The position numbers were made by a program, and so were the translations under genes. Below, piece after piece: positions 15,799 to 25,059 of a stretch of 64,000 bases of DNA (positions are counted from its first letter, which is position 1; each line of letters opens with the position of its first letter). Below the pieces are notes generated by a model, which did not search any database, was not told the origin of the DNA, and worked only from the letters and a program-made list of their open reading frames with translations. The DNA lies in assembly GCA_014960805.1 (NCBI GenBank), contig CP063163.1:2870001-2934000 (forward strand), given 5' to 3'. Source of the stretch: Cytobacillus suaedae (GTDB lineage Bacteria > Bacillota > Bacilli > Bacillales > Bacillaceae_L).

Positions 15799-17049
15799 TT
15801 ACTGAACATTCCTTCTTTTTTCCTTCTTTTCGAGGCGAAGAATCCGCTTTTCGAGTTCTTCTATGTCAATCTTACTTTGGAGGCTATTCCTGATCTCTAA
15901 ACCCTCACATGCAAACTGTAACGCTTTGGGATAATCCTTTTCTTTATGCTCGTAAAGCTTTGATAGTTCAATACCTGTTTTAAGCTTTAAGTGTTCATCT
16001 GCTCTTTCATACACTTCATGAAATTCTGCAATGGCTTCATTCCACTTTTTATTTTGCTTTAACATCAAAGCTATTGCAAACTTAGCCTTTAAAGAATCTT
16101 TGTTTTCCAAACTTGCAGCATGTAGGTATCCTTTTTTCGCTTCGTCTTTTTCTCCTAATGTATCAAACCAACGAGCGATTTCAAACTGGTCTGATGAAGA
16201 GTCATCAGATGATAGCAAAAGATTGGATAAGTGAATATATAGAGTTATTAATGATAAGATATCCACTTCATTATGATGCATTACACCAAATATACCCTCA
16301 GGATTTTTGTGCTCAATATAATCGAAATAAATCATCGGAGCTAAGTAGCCTGGGACATCCTTTTCCCTATAGATATTAAGAATTTCCTTTTCAACAACTG
16401 ACAGTCGAACTGAGTCTAGTTTATTCTTCCATAATCTACGTGATGCATGATATAAATCAAAATGACCGAACTCTGGAAGTTTCGGGAGTGAATCTCGAAT
16501 TAAGGTATGCCTAGTTTTAAGTTGTGGCCAATCAAAGGATTTGCCGTTATAGGTGACTAATGTCGTGTAATCTACAGATGATAGGAAACTCTGATAAAGT
16601 GCCACTTCTCCACCTGGGCTTGGTAAAAAGTGTTGAGTCAAGATTATCTCATCATCTGTTAGACGTGCATGACCTAGTAGAAAGATCGTGTTTCCTACTC
16701 CACCACCTAGACCCGTTGTCTCCGTATCAAAGAAGAATAAATCTTCCGCTCTATGGTTTTTACTAGATAGTGGGTGATCCACTTTTGCCTTATTCCACTT
16801 AGATACAACTTTCTTTAATTCTTTAAATTGATAGATTCCATGCTTTGTCTCAAGTGGGTACCTTACTTCTCGAACAAAGCAATAAGAATTATCAAAATAA
16901 AATGGCTTTGCTCCATATTCCTCCCACTTATCGAGATGAGGTATATCTATACTTGATGACACTTTCTCATTATATTCATTTTGCTCGCGAGGTTGGGGAT
17001 TAGTAGAAATGTGATTTTTTAATCGATTTAACTTACTTTTAATTGACAC
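15799..17049 (-). CDS. mrfB: Exonuclease MrfB (YprB), RNase H-like with TPR tail
   Basis: The 416-aa protein has a DEDDh-type 3'-5' exonuclease domain: Exo I DTETTGLGG (about residues 109-117), Exo II around TYNGKSFDWPQL (about 163-174) and Exo III near HHNEVDILSL (about 260). A C-terminal tetratricopeptide-like helical region follows (about residues 290-410). In B. subtilis MrfA and MrfB form a mitomycin-C lesion repair pathway. The GTG start follows GGGGGAAGG. mrfA lies immediately upstream, 21 bp away, so the two genes form an operon. Confidence 0.93.
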   Translation of the reverse strand: MSIKSKLNRLKNHISTNPQPREQNEYNEKVSSSIDIPHLDKWEEYGAKPFYFDNSYCFVREVRYPLETKHGIYQFKELKKVVSKWNKAKVDHPLSSKNHRAEDLFFFDTETTGLGGGVGNTIFLLGHARLTDDEIILTQHFLPSPGGEVALYQSFLSSVDYTTLVTYNGKSFDWPQLKTRHTLIRDSLPKLPEFGHFDLYHASRRLWKNKLDSVRLSVVEKEILNIYREKDVPGYLAPMIYFDYIEHKNPEGIFGVMHHNEVDILSLITLYIHLSNLLLSSDDSSSDQFEIARWFDTLGEKDEAKKGYLHAASLENKDSLKAKFAIALMLKQNKKWNEAIAEFHEVYERADEHLKLKTGIELSKLYEHKEKDYPKALQFACEGLEIRNSLQSKIDIEELEKRILRLEKKEKRRNVQ

Positions 17050-17070
17050 CGACCTTCCCCCGCTTCTATT

Positions 17071-19347
17071 TTATTTGTTTCTAAGCCGATCGATCAGCTT
17101 AAGAGTATCTACTTTTACATGTTCATTAACTACATCGGTTCCAATACAAGAAGGGCAACCCTCTTCACAGGAACAATAAGAAATCATATTCTCTGCTTCT
17201 TCAAGGATAGATTCCATTATTTCAAACACTTTATCACTTAAACCAACACCACCTGGGTATCGGTCGTACAAAAATATTGTCGGTTGCTCGTTGTGTAAAG
17301 CTTTTACTTGAGGAACAACATGCAAGTCTGATGGATCACACATAACTAGTAAGGGAGCAACATGACGAAGTACATTTGCAATTCCTATTAGACCCTCCTC
17401 TAGTCTTTGCTCACTGAGATGTTTAACGTCTTCTTTGTTTAGACTTATCCAAGCAGCAGAGGTGTGGAGTTCCTCTTCTGGAAGATGAATTGGACCTGAA
17501 CCGATATTTTCATGAGTTTCAAACTTAATTTTCTTAAAAATAGTGGCCATTGCCTGTACGCTTACATCTCCAAATCCGATTTCAAGTTGGTCTTGAGTAC
17601 GATGTTTATCAATTTCTAACACTCGTAACTGAACAGCTAAATTAGCATCCGTAAAATAGTCAACGTCCACTTCTCGAACGAAGGCTTTTTTCTCCTCCCA
17701 ATCTAGCATCTCCACTTGATATTGGACTCCTTGATGTAAGTAAATAGCCTCATCATGTAAGAGTGTCATTGCACTAAATCGATCCATTTCTCCAATTACT
17801 TTTACGGCTGCTACATTTGATTGATCAATAATAATCACATTTTCTTGTGAAGCAGAACGCAAGCTGATATTATGTGCCGGGAAAGAATCATTCATCCAAT
17901 ACCACTTGTCCCCATTTTGATGAAGCACTCTTTCTTCTGTTAGAAATTCTAATAGTTCTTCTAACTGAGTACCGCCAAATGTATCCCCTTCTTTAAAAGG
18001 TAGTTCATAAGCAGCACATTTAAGGTGATCGACAAGAATGACTAAATTATTTGGATTAATTCGGGCAGTTTCTGGATTGCTACTAAAGAAGTAGTCCGGA
18101 TGTTGGATGATATATTGGTCTAACGGACTTGAACTAGCAACCATTATAATAATAGCTTCTCCTTGTCTTCTCCCTGCTCTTCCCGCTTGCTGCCAAGCAC
18201 TTGCTATGGTTCCAGGATAACCAGTCATAATGCACACCTGTAATTGACCTATGTCTACTCCTAATTCAAGAGCATTTGTACTTACAACCCCATAAATGTC
18301 TCCATTCCGCAAGCCCTTCTCAATTTCACGCCTTTGTTTAGGTAAATATCCACCTCTATATCCTCGTATTGACTTTGCCCCAAGTTGATTTTTCACAAGC
18401 TCTTGTAGATACGTAAGGATAATCTCAACTCTTACTCTACTTCGTGCAAAAACAATTGTCTGAATTTTATTCTTTAAAAACTCACTAGCAAGGTTTCTCA
18501 CTTCAAGTGTAGCACTACGTCTAATGTTAAGTGGCTTATTCACAATTGGTGGATTATAAAATACAAAGTGCTTCTTGCCAGTAGGCGCACCATTATTATT
18601 AATAAGTGTCATCTCTTCTCCAGTTAATTGTTCTGCAAGTTCTTTAGGATTAGCAATGGTCGCAGAAGTACACATAAAAACAGGCTTGCTTCCATAGAAT
18701 TCGCAAATTCTTTTTAACCTTCGAATAACATTGGCTACATGACTTCCAAAGACTCCTCGATAAATATGAAGTTCATCAATCACCACATATTTAAGATTTT
18801 CAAATAAAGAAACCCATTTAGTATGATGTGGTAAAATCGCTGAATGCAGCATATCTGGATTGGTAATAACAATATGTCCCGCTTTTCTTACTACCTGCCT
18901 GATATTTGCTGCGGTGTCTCCGTCATAGGTATAACTATTAATAGATGCGTCCATCTCTTCTATGATTTCATTAAGCTCACTTTTTTGGTCTTGTGCGAGT
19001 GCTTTTGTAGGGAACAAATATAGTGCTCTACTTTGGCTATTTTCCAATATATTTTGTAATACAGGCAAATTATAGCAAAGTGTTTTCCCCGATGCCGTAG
19101 GTGTTACAGCAACGAAGCTCTTTTGTTCTTTTGCTGTCCTAAATGCACTCTCCTGATGCGTATATAGGGCGCTTATTCCTCTTTTATGTAAAGCTGCTTT
19201 GAGCTTAGCGTCAATTGTTTCAGGTAATTCTACAGTATCGGCGGGTTTTGGCTCAATCGTATGCCAATGAATAAGATTCTCTTGGAACTGTGGTGTTTGT
19301 TTTATAACATCAATTACCTCTTGAATATTTTTCCGAACCTTCATCAC
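17071..19347 (-). CDS. mrfA: DEAH-box helicase MrfA (YprA) with zinc-binding C-terminus
   Basis: The 758-aa superfamily 2 helicase shows motif I TPTASGKT (about residue 81), motif II as DELH in VIDELHIYRG, motif III-like TSATI, and motif VI QQAGRAGRRQG. The C-terminal DUF1998 region ends with four cysteines (CSCEEGCPSC), a metal site known to be needed in MrfA. It unwinds DNA at mitomycin C adducts to help MrfB. The start may be ATG 19347 or the adjacent ATG 19344. It heads the mrfA-mrfB pair after a terminator that belongs to the gene upstream. Confidence 0.95.
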   Translation of the reverse strand: MMKVRKNIQEVIDVIKQTPQFQENLIHWHTIEPKPADTVELPETIDAKLKAALHKRGISALYTHQESAFRTAKEQKSFVAVTPTASGKTLCYNLPVLQNILENSQSRALYLFPTKALAQDQKSELNEIIEEMDASINSYTYDGDTAANIRQVVRKAGHIVITNPDMLHSAILPHHTKWVSLFENLKYVVIDELHIYRGVFGSHVANVIRRLKRICEFYGSKPVFMCTSATIANPKELAEQLTGEEMTLINNNGAPTGKKHFVFYNPPIVNKPLNIRRSATLEVRNLASEFLKNKIQTIVFARSRVRVEIILTYLQELVKNQLGAKSIRGYRGGYLPKQRREIEKGLRNGDIYGVVSTNALELGVDIGQLQVCIMTGYPGTIASAWQQAGRAGRRQGEAIIIMVASSSPLDQYIIQHPDYFFSSNPETARINPNNLVILVDHLKCAAYELPFKEGDTFGGTQLEELLEFLTEERVLHQNGDKWYWMNDSFPAHNISLRSASQENVIIIDQSNVAAVKVIGEMDRFSAMTLLHDEAIYLHQGVQYQVEMLDWEEKKAFVREVDVDYFTDANLAVQLRVLEIDKHRTQDQLEIGFGDVSVQAMATIFKKIKFETHENIGSGPIHLPEEELHTSAAWISLNKEDVKHLSEQRLEEGLIGIANVLRHVAPLLVMCDPSDLHVVPQVKALHNEQPTIFLYDRYPGGVGLSDKVFEIMESILEEAENMISYCSCEEGCPSCIGTDVVNEHVKVDTLKLIDRLRNK

Positions 19348-19443
19348 ATTTTCACCTCTTCGTTACTCCTATTGTATCGAATGAACGTTCGTTGTAAAAG
19401 TCCTAAGTTTCTGGAAATCAAAGATTATCTAGTAAAAACTCAT

Positions 19444-19476
19444 AATAAAAAGACCTCAAATATCATAGAGGTCTTT
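19444..19476 (-). terminator. Terminator of the DCC-family gene
   Basis: On the minus strand AAAGACCTC and GAGGTCTTT form the stem and TTTATTATG follows, 16 bases past the stop codon. Confidence 0.85.
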
Positions 19477-19491
19477 GGTGACTTTGGCAGA

Positions 19492-19881
19492 TTATAAAAA
19501 CCGTTTTCTTTCTTCAGGTGAAGGAATCCGACAACTTTCTTTTTTTCCAAACCACTTATATCTATTTTTAGCAATGATCTCATAAAAGAAGTCTCTAAAG
19601 GTCTTAGGTAAGACTAAGAATACATAGAGTATCTTCCATGCTCCCCTTAGTTTTTTACACACTCGTAATGCAGCTGACGATTTGAAATAACAGCGGTTAT
19701 CTTCTATTAGAACAAAACTATCTATATCTTTTGGGGCATTGAACTTATTTAATAATTCTATTCCTATCTCACTTTGTAGAGAAGTGAATTTAAAATACCC
19801 TTTTGAATCTCTTTTAATTATAAATTGAACACTTTGATCACAAAAGTTGCACTCTCCATCAAATAAAATAATCCTTTGCAA
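19492..19881 (-). CDS. DCC-family (DUF393) thiol-disulfide oxidoreductase-like protein
   Basis: The 129-aa protein begins MQRIILFDGECNFCDQSVQF. The DGxCxxC motif (Asp8, Cys11, Cys14) defines the DCC family, which has a thioredoxin-like fold; B. subtilis YuxK is a member. Redox function is inferred from the CxxC pair. The TTG start at 19881 is supported by GGGGAGG 3-5 bases upstream. It is a single gene with its own terminator and lies in the patch 19.5-23.3 kb that has no counterpart in the B. subtilis order. Confidence 0.82.
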   Translation of the reverse strand: MQRIILFDGECNFCDQSVQFIIKRDSKGYFKFTSLQSEIGIELLNKFNAPKDIDSFVLIEDNRCYFKSSAALRVCKKLRGAWKILYVFLVLPKTFRDFFYEIIAKNRYKWFGKKESCRIPSPEERKRFL

Positions 19882-19997
19882 ATCCTCCCCACCTTCTCTC
19901 TTTCAAGTCTGGTCAATTTCTATTCATTTAAAATACTATATGATGAACACCGTATTAATCAACTATCTTAAAGGTTTACTAAGGTTAGGAACTATGT

Positions 19998-20789
19998 CTA
20001 TTTTAGTTTCGGGGGTCTTCTATCCTCTAACCAATCCTTACCTTCTACATTACCGACTGATGCCATTAAAACAGGGAGGTGTTTTTCGCCATCAATACCT
20101 AGGAATCTATTTAACTCTTTATCATACCAATGTCCCATTGTACAAGAACCTAGCCCCAACGCTGCAGCTACAATATGTAAGTTTTGAGATACATGACCAA
20201 CATCCCAAAAAATATAGCGATATGCTCTTTCTTTATACTTATAAAGGGTACGATCAATTACAGCAGTCCATATAAAATTAACTGCAGCCTTCTTTGTCAT
20301 TTCCTGCTCTTCTGTTACTTCGTAGGCAAAGTCTGTAAGATCCTCCAATAGGATACCCTCTAATACCCAATCCTCTACATTTAGATGGTATAGACCTTTC
20401 TCGAGTCCTTCTACATTGTTTATCATCATGTATGTCTCAATAGGATAAAGTGCACCAGCAGATGGAGAAGTTCTAACTTGATAATCACCTAAGTCAGCTG
20501 TTATGCCTTGGGTTCCCCATAATAGTAAATTTAACTGGTCTATCGTAATTGGCTTCTCAATAAAGTTTCTTTTAGATCTCCTGTTTTGTAATACATTCCA
20601 TAAGGAAGGTACCTCTTTAAAGTTAGGCTTTCCTAAAGAAATTTTAACGAGTGCGTCATTATATTTCATGTAAGTTGGCGGCTTTTTAGATATATCTGCC
20701 CTTAAATGCCACCCCTTCTCTAAGTCACCATATCCATATGAAGTAGCCTCTATGAATTCCTTGCATACTTTTTCCCAATTATTTAGCAC
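19998..20789 (-). CDS. SagB/ThcOx-type FMN-dependent oxidoreductase
   Basis: The 263-aa protein belongs to the nitroreductase superfamily, SagB branch. Visible features are the N-terminal FMN-contact motif RRSKRNF (about residue 70), the TSPSAGALYPIETY stretch (about residues 106-119) and AAALGLGSCTMG near residue 215. SagB enzymes oxidise azolines in peptide natural products, but many stand-alone members lack such substrates. No cyclodehydratase (YcaO) or precursor peptide gene is found nearby, so a RiPP role is not supported. The GTG start follows AGGAGG. It is divergent from the LysR gene, which may control it. Confidence 0.85.
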   Translation of the reverse strand: MLNNWEKVCKEFIEATSYGYGDLEKGWHLRADISKKPPTYMKYNDALVKISLGKPNFKEVPSLWNVLQNRRSKRNFIEKPITIDQLNLLLWGTQGITADLGDYQVRTSPSAGALYPIETYMMINNVEGLEKGLYHLNVEDWVLEGILLEDLTDFAYEVTEEQEMTKKAAVNFIWTAVIDRTLYKYKERAYRYIFWDVGHVSQNLHIVAAALGLGSCTMGHWYDKELNRFLGIDGEKHLPVLMASVGNVEGKDWLEDRRPPKLK

Positions 20790-20916
20790 TTTTTAACCTC
20801 CTACAATTAATTCGTTTATAAAATATATTTAAAGTATAAATTTCGCTTTAACATTAGTAAAATTAATTTAAATTATAATAACATTAGGTTTTACTTATGA
20901 ATGAAGGAGAGTTTAA

Positions 20917-21780
20917 ATGACACTTTTACAATTTGAGGTTTTTATTAAAGTTGTTGAATTAAAAAGTTTTACTAAAGCTAGCGAACAATTAGGTTATACC
21001 CAGTCTGCAGTATCTCAAATGGTCAAAAGCTTGGAAGAAGAATTAAATGTCAATCTATTAGAGCGGAGTAGATCTGGTCTGAAACTAACTATTATCGGAG
21101 AAAGAATGTTGAAACATATGAGAGAAATAATAAAGATTGAGAAAACCATGCAACAAGAAGCTTATTTATTTAATGGAATTAATGCGGGTTCTATAAAAAT
21201 AGGTGTTACCCCGAGTGTATCAACTAAACTTTTACCTATGATTGTTGGATCATTTCGGAAAAAATTTCCTCATATAGATCTTATTATCTTTGAAAGCACA
21301 GCATCAGACATAAATCAGCTTATTACAAATGAAGAGATTGACTTAGGATTTACTATTTTGGGTAATCAACAGAAGAAGGGGCATATTCCGATTTATACAG
21401 ACCAGTTAATGGTTCTTCTTCCTCCAGAACATACTTTAATAGGTGAGGAATCTATAACGATAGAGCAAATTATTGAGAGTTGTTTTATCATGCCAAAGGG
21501 AGATTGTGACAACCTTATAAGTCAATTATTTGCTCGGAGTCATTTAAAACCTAAAATTAGATACGAAATACAAGATACGTCTACCATTATCGCAATGGTA
21601 GGAGAAGGGATTGCCTTAACGATTCTACCAGAACTTGCCATCCCAAAAGAAACACTAGGAGTAAAGTTAATACCATTAGAGCCAATTGAGAAACGTAATA
21701 TCGGCTTTATTATAAAGGACTTGCAATCAATACCACCTGGAGTAGCGGAATTTATCAATCATGCAAGAAACTCTATATAA
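20917..21780 (+). CDS. LysR-family transcriptional regulator
   Basis: The 287-aa protein has an N-terminal winged helix-turn-helix (residues 1-60; SFTKASEQLGYTQSAVSQMV) and a periplasmic-binding-like effector domain. The ATG follows GAAGGAGAG. It is transcribed away from the SagB-type gene, with 127 bp of AT-rich sequence between them that contains interrupted dyads around ATTTAAATTATAAT. By the usual LysR logic it likely regulates the divergent oxidoreductase gene. The effector is unknown. Confidence 0.92.
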   Translation: MTLLQFEVFIKVVELKSFTKASEQLGYTQSAVSQMVKSLEEELNVNLLERSRSGLKLTIIGERMLKHMREIIKIEKTMQQEAYLFNGINAGSIKIGVTPSVSTKLLPMIVGSFRKKFPHIDLIIFESTASDINQLITNEEIDLGFTILGNQQKKGHIPIYTDQLMVLLPPEHTLIGEESITIEQIIESCFIMPKGDCDNLISQLFARSHLKPKIRYEIQDTSTIIAMVGEGIALTILPELAIPKETLGVKLIPLEPIEKRNIGFIIKDLQSIPPGVAEFINHARNSI

Positions 21781-21876
21781 CAAAACTTACAGATACACAT
21801 AATATTATTCAATTGGCAAATAATGAAGTATAACCTAATAAATGGTTTTTACCTAAAAAGAAAGGAGAATGAGTAC

Positions 21877-22884
21877 TTGGAACATGAAGTTAAGTTTTCC
21901 ACTTCAGAAATGGCTAATCTGTGGTCTACTTTTTTTAATGATAGCTTAGCTAATAATGTATTACAGTACTTCTTAAACAATGTTGAAGATGTAAAAGTAG
22001 AGGAAATTCTAAATTATGCTTTAGGGGTTTCACAAGAACATCTACAATTTCTTTCGGAGCTGTTTGAGGAGAATAATTTCCCTATCCCTGCCGCATTTGC
22101 ACCCCAAGATGTTAATAAGAATGCCCCTCGTTTATATACAGATGAATTTTACCTATATTATCTTAAAAATATGGGGATGATTGGGGGAAATGGTTATAGT
22201 CTAGCCTTAGGTAATGCTGCTCGTTTGGATGTTCGTAATTTCTTTACGAAAGCTATTACCCAATCTAGCAATATCTATAATATGACGTCAGAGATATTAT
22301 TAGAAAAGGGCTTATTCATTAGACCTCCTCAAATTAATATCCCTAAGAACGTAGAGTTTGTTACGAAACAATCTTTTTTATCAGGTTGGTTTGGTGATAG
22401 ACGACCACTAACATCTATTGAGGTAATGAATCTTTTCTTCAATGTCGAAAGAAATGATTTAGGTAGATCATTATTAACTGGGTTTCAACAGGTGGCACAA
22501 TTAAAGGAAGTTAAAGATTTCGTTGCAAGAGGAATTAAGATCGCATCTAAACATATTGAAGTTTTTGGGTCAGTTTTAAGTGAATCTGAACTTCCAACAC
22601 CAATGGTATGGAATACCTTACCGACTGATTCAACTGAATTTACTTTTTCAGATAAACTAATTATGTTTCACACTACAGCATTGACCGCAGCCAGTACTAG
22701 CCATTACGGAACAAGTCTAGGATCTAGTCCAAGAAGAGATTTAGGAGCTCATTATACGCGATTCGTCCTTGAAATCATGCAGTTCGCTGAAGATGGCGCA
22801 AACATTATGATCAATAATGGATGGCTAGAGCAGCCACCATCTGCAGTAGATCGACAAAAATTAAAGAAGAAAAATGAAAACTAA
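21877..22884 (+). CDS. DUF3231 family protein
   Basis: The 335-aa product consists of two similar helical halves of about 165 residues. Both contain the pattern of a ferritin-like bundle and a conserved glycine-rich segment (GMIGGNGYSLALGNAARLDV in the first, HYGTSLGSSPRRDLGAHY in the second). This matches the duplicated DUF3231 family common in spore formers, whose function is not established. The TTG start at 21877 is 9 bases after AAAGGAG; the open frame continues 54 bases upstream without a ribosome-binding site. It is followed by the AhpD-like gene 76 bp downstream. Confidence 0.8.
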   Translation: MEHEVKFSTSEMANLWSTFFNDSLANNVLQYFLNNVEDVKVEEILNYALGVSQEHLQFLSELFEENNFPIPAAFAPQDVNKNAPRLYTDEFYLYYLKNMGMIGGNGYSLALGNAARLDVRNFFTKAITQSSNIYNMTSEILLEKGLFIRPPQINIPKNVEFVTKQSFLSGWFGDRRPLTSIEVMNLFFNVERNDLGRSLLTGFQQVAQLKEVKDFVARGIKIASKHIEVFGSVLSESELPTPMVWNTLPTDSTEFTFSDKLIMFHTTALTAASTSHYGTSLGSSPRRDLGAHYTRFVLEIMQFAEDGANIMINNGWLEQPPSAVDRQKLKKKNEN

Positions 22885-22960
22885 ACGATGATTATTCAAG
22901 GCACATTTAGCTCATACTACACTTGATATTTTATTTTTCTTGAATGGAGCTGAAATTTTC

Positions 22961-23326
22961 ATGCAATTTGAACCTAGAAATTCTACTGAAGCTGCTCTTC
23001 ATCACTATAAGGAGGGGCTAGGATTATTCACCAAAAAAATGCCTGAACTTGCTTCCCAATATAATGCCTTTACTCAAGAGTGTTTTAAAGAAGGAGCTCT
23101 TTCACAAAAGGAAAAACAACTTGTTGCACTTGGAATTGCACTTTATTCACAAGATGAATATTGCATTATTTATCATACTAAAGGCTGCCTGGATCAAGGA
23201 TGCTCTGAACAAGAAATTCTTGAAGCAGTTGGTGTAACTGCTGCCTTTGGTGGTGGGGCTGCAATGAGTCAAGCGGTTACCCTTGTACAAGAATGCATGT
23301 CTGAATTGAATCAGTTAAAGCAGTAG
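22961..23326 (+). CDS. Carboxymuconolactone decarboxylase / AhpD-like protein
   Basis: The 121-aa protein has the all-helical CMD fold signature: [19 protein letters not shown] followed by [15 protein letters not shown] and a helix [18 protein letters not shown]. AhpD-type peroxidase partners use a CxxC-x3-H motif; here the first Cys is followed by Ile-Ile-Tyr-His, so the second catalytic Cys is missing and peroxidase activity is doubtful. A GGAG lies 11 bases before the chosen ATG; an ATG 21 bases upstream has no ribosome-binding site. It is closed by its own terminator. Confidence 0.82.
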   Translation: MQFEPRNSTEAALHHYKEGLGLFTKKMPELASQYNAFTQECFKEGALSQKEKQLVALGIALYSQDEYCIIYHTKGCLDQGCSEQEILEAVGVTAAFGGGAAMSQAVTLVQECMSELNQLKQ

Positions 23327-23348
23327 TATAATTATTAACTTTTACATA

Positions 23349-23387
23349 AGGACATCCTATCTTTGTAATAGATAGGATGTTCTTTAC
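23349..23387 (+). terminator. Terminator of the AhpD-like gene
   Basis: GACATCCTATCT and AGATAGGATGTTC pair across TTGTAAT and are followed by TTTA. It is the end of the DUF3231/AhpD-like transcript. Confidence 0.82.
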
Positions 23388-23412
23388 GTTGCGGTTATAT
23401 AAAATAGGTAAC

Positions 23413-23621
23413 ATAAAAAGCCAGCCCATTTCGGACTGACCCTGCCACATTTGCCGTATCGAAATGAAGTTTCAAAAACCGAAACTCCACCAAGTGGGTG
23501 TTCTCAGAGACTCTCCAAGCTTCCTCTAGCCGCATGGGGAGGCATGCTTTTAAGCCTCATTGTTGAACTCCCTATTTAACATTCAAAGGTTGAAACTTCA
23601 TTTGAACACAAACAACGCAGC
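23413..23621 (-). ncRNA. Structured RNA of about 205 nt, candidate 6S RNA
   Basis: On the minus strand a TATAAT box (23633-23628) is followed about 8 bases later by a non-coding stretch. It ends in a textbook terminator: GTCAGTCC and GGGCTGGC pair around GAAAT, then TTTTT. The two ends pair strongly: a perfect 14-bp helix joins AAATGAAGTTTCAA (23602-23589) with its complement near 23464-23477, extended by TTTG and CTGC blocks. Inside, GGGagTTC faces GAAcaCCC, and the 3' side holds a small CCAC-TTG-GTGG hairpin. Size, closing helix, internal bubble and bubble hairpin are those of 6S RNA, the RNA polymerase decoy. Primary sequence was not matched to a known 6S RNA, so the class is an inference. 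Confidence 0.6.
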
Positions 23622-23753
23622 AGTAAAATTATAGTACAATATATTATTAGCAGATGCAAATGACTCCCTACATATCATTTATTTTCCTTTTAACTTTCAA
23701 CTAGTGTGTATATAATAATAAAAGATTTCATTAGAAAGGAAGAATTAAGCAAA

Positions 23754-24044
23754 ATGATAATTACCGACCACACAGTAGAAAAATTAGAAGATCCGTTTGG
23801 CTTATTACCTGGGGATAGATATGAGTTTTTGATAAATATTGAGGTATCCGAAGATGATGAGTTATATTCAGAAAACGGTATTTATATCCGCCTTATCTTT
23901 GTTGTAGATAACGATATTGAAAAAATTACACAATATAGCTTTATAGAAAAAGATACAAATCAGCACTTAGATTTTGAGTTTGAAGAAGAAGAAGAAAAGA
24001 TGATTTTCAATTATTGTAAAAATAACCTACATCAAGAGCAATAA
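23754..24044 (+). CDS. Acidic protein of the DUF6509 type (96 aa)
   Basis: The product begins MIITDHTVEKLEDPFGLLPG and alternates beta-strand-like and acidic stretches (LINIEVSEDDEL; then FEFEEEEEKM near the C-terminus). It resembles a small Bacillaceae family with no known function. No signal peptide, membrane segment or cysteine-rich motif is present. The ATG is weakly served by AGAAAGGAAG 11-16 bases upstream. It converges with the opp operon, with a shared bidirectional terminator. Confidence 0.7.
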   Translation: MIITDHTVEKLEDPFGLLPGDRYEFLINIEVSEDDELYSENGIYIRLIFVVDNDIEKITQYSFIEKDTNQHLDFEFEEEEEKMIFNYCKNNLHQEQ

Positions 24045-24078
24045 AAAAAATTGACCTATCCTTCAGGTCAATTTTTTT
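24044..24078. terminator. Bidirectional terminator, DUF6509 gene and opp operon
   Basis: AAAAAAAATTGACCT and AGGTCAATTTTTTT form a stem around ATCCTTC. The oppF stop codon (24070-24068) lies within the stem. Confidence 0.93.
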
Positions 24079-25048
24079 CTTCGTTGTATAAGTGGCATGC
24101 CGTATAATGTCTAGGTTTTATTTCTTTCCATTGAGGTATTTCTCTCGCACAAATATCCATTGCATGTTGACAACGAGTCCTAAAAACACAGCCACTTGGT
24201 GGATTCATTGGGCTAGGTACATCCCCTTCTAAAATGATTCTATCTGATTGTTTAGAAGGATCAGGTACAGGTACAGCTGATAACAACGCTTTCGTATACG
24301 GATGTAATGGTTCTCGGTAAAGGTCATCACTATCTGCAAGCTCAACCATATTCCCTAAATACATGACTAATACTCGGTCAGAGATATACTTTACCATTGA
24401 AAGGTCATGTGCAATAAATAAATAGGTTAACCCTAATCTTTGTTGTAAGTCCTTTAAGAGATTTACGACCTGTGCCTGAATTGATACATCTAGTGCTGAT
24501 ATCGGCTCATCACAAACTATAAATTTTGGATTCAAGGCTAATGCCCTTGCTATACCAATTCTTTGTCTCTGTCCACCACTAAATTCATGCGGATAGCGGT
24601 TTGCATGTTCTGGATTTAATCCAACCAACTTCAGTAACTCAATAACTCGTTCCTTGCGTTTTTTCCCTCTTAGAATACCATGAATATCAAGAGGCTCAGC
24701 AATAATATCTTCAATCCGCATTCTAGGATTCAATGAGGCATAGGGATCCTGAAAAATAATTTGGACTTCTTTTCGAAGCTTTTTTACTTCTTTCATTGAA
24801 AGTGTAAAGATATTTTTCCCTTTAAAATAGACTTCCCCCTCCGTTGCTTCTAATAAACGGATGATTGTCTTTCCAGCAGTCGATTTCCCACATCCACTTT
24901 CTCCAACTAATCCTACTGTTTCACCTTGAAGGATATCCAAACTTAGATTATCTACAGCCTTTAAGGGTACACCGCCTGAGTTAAAATATTTCTTTAGCTT
25001 TTTAATTTGAACCAAGGGCTTCTCTACTGAAACCGTCTCACTTGACAA
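24068..25048 (-). CDS. oppF: Oligopeptide ABC transporter ATP-binding protein OppF
   Basis: The 326-aa ATPase has Walker [10 protein letters not shown], the signature motif [15 protein letters not shown], Walker [13 protein letters not shown] and the H-loop His of FIAHDLSM. The C-terminal oligopeptide/dipeptide extension contains the cysteines of [14 protein letters not shown]. It powers peptide import with OppD. The TTG at 25048 is chosen because AGGAGG lies 7 bases before it and the family N-terminus starts nearby; the frame remains open through the end of oppD. Last gene of the operon. Confidence 0.93.
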   Translation of the reverse strand: MSSETVSVEKPLVQIKKLKKYFNSGGVPLKAVDNLSLDILQGETVGLVGESGCGKSTAGKTIIRLLEATEGEVYFKGKNIFTLSMKEVKKLRKEVQIIFQDPYASLNPRMRIEDIIAEPLDIHGILRGKKRKERVIELLKLVGLNPEHANRYPHEFSGGQRQRIGIARALALNPKFIVCDEPISALDVSIQAQVVNLLKDLQQRLGLTYLFIAHDLSMVKYISDRVLVMYLGNMVELADSDDLYREPLHPYTKALLSAVPVPDPSKQSDRIILEGDVPSPMNPPSGCVFRTRCQHAMDICAREIPQWKEIKPRHYTACHLYNEEKN

Positions 25049-25059
25049 ATAAATCCCTC

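Noticed and set aside
19847-20275. 142-aa plus-strand ORF
   Set aside because: It is antisense to the DCC-family gene start and the SagB-type gene and lacks a ribosome-binding site.
19998-20789. RiPP (azole peptide) cluster around the SagB-type gene
   Set aside because: No YcaO cyclodehydratase, precursor peptide or exporter occurs within several kilobases.
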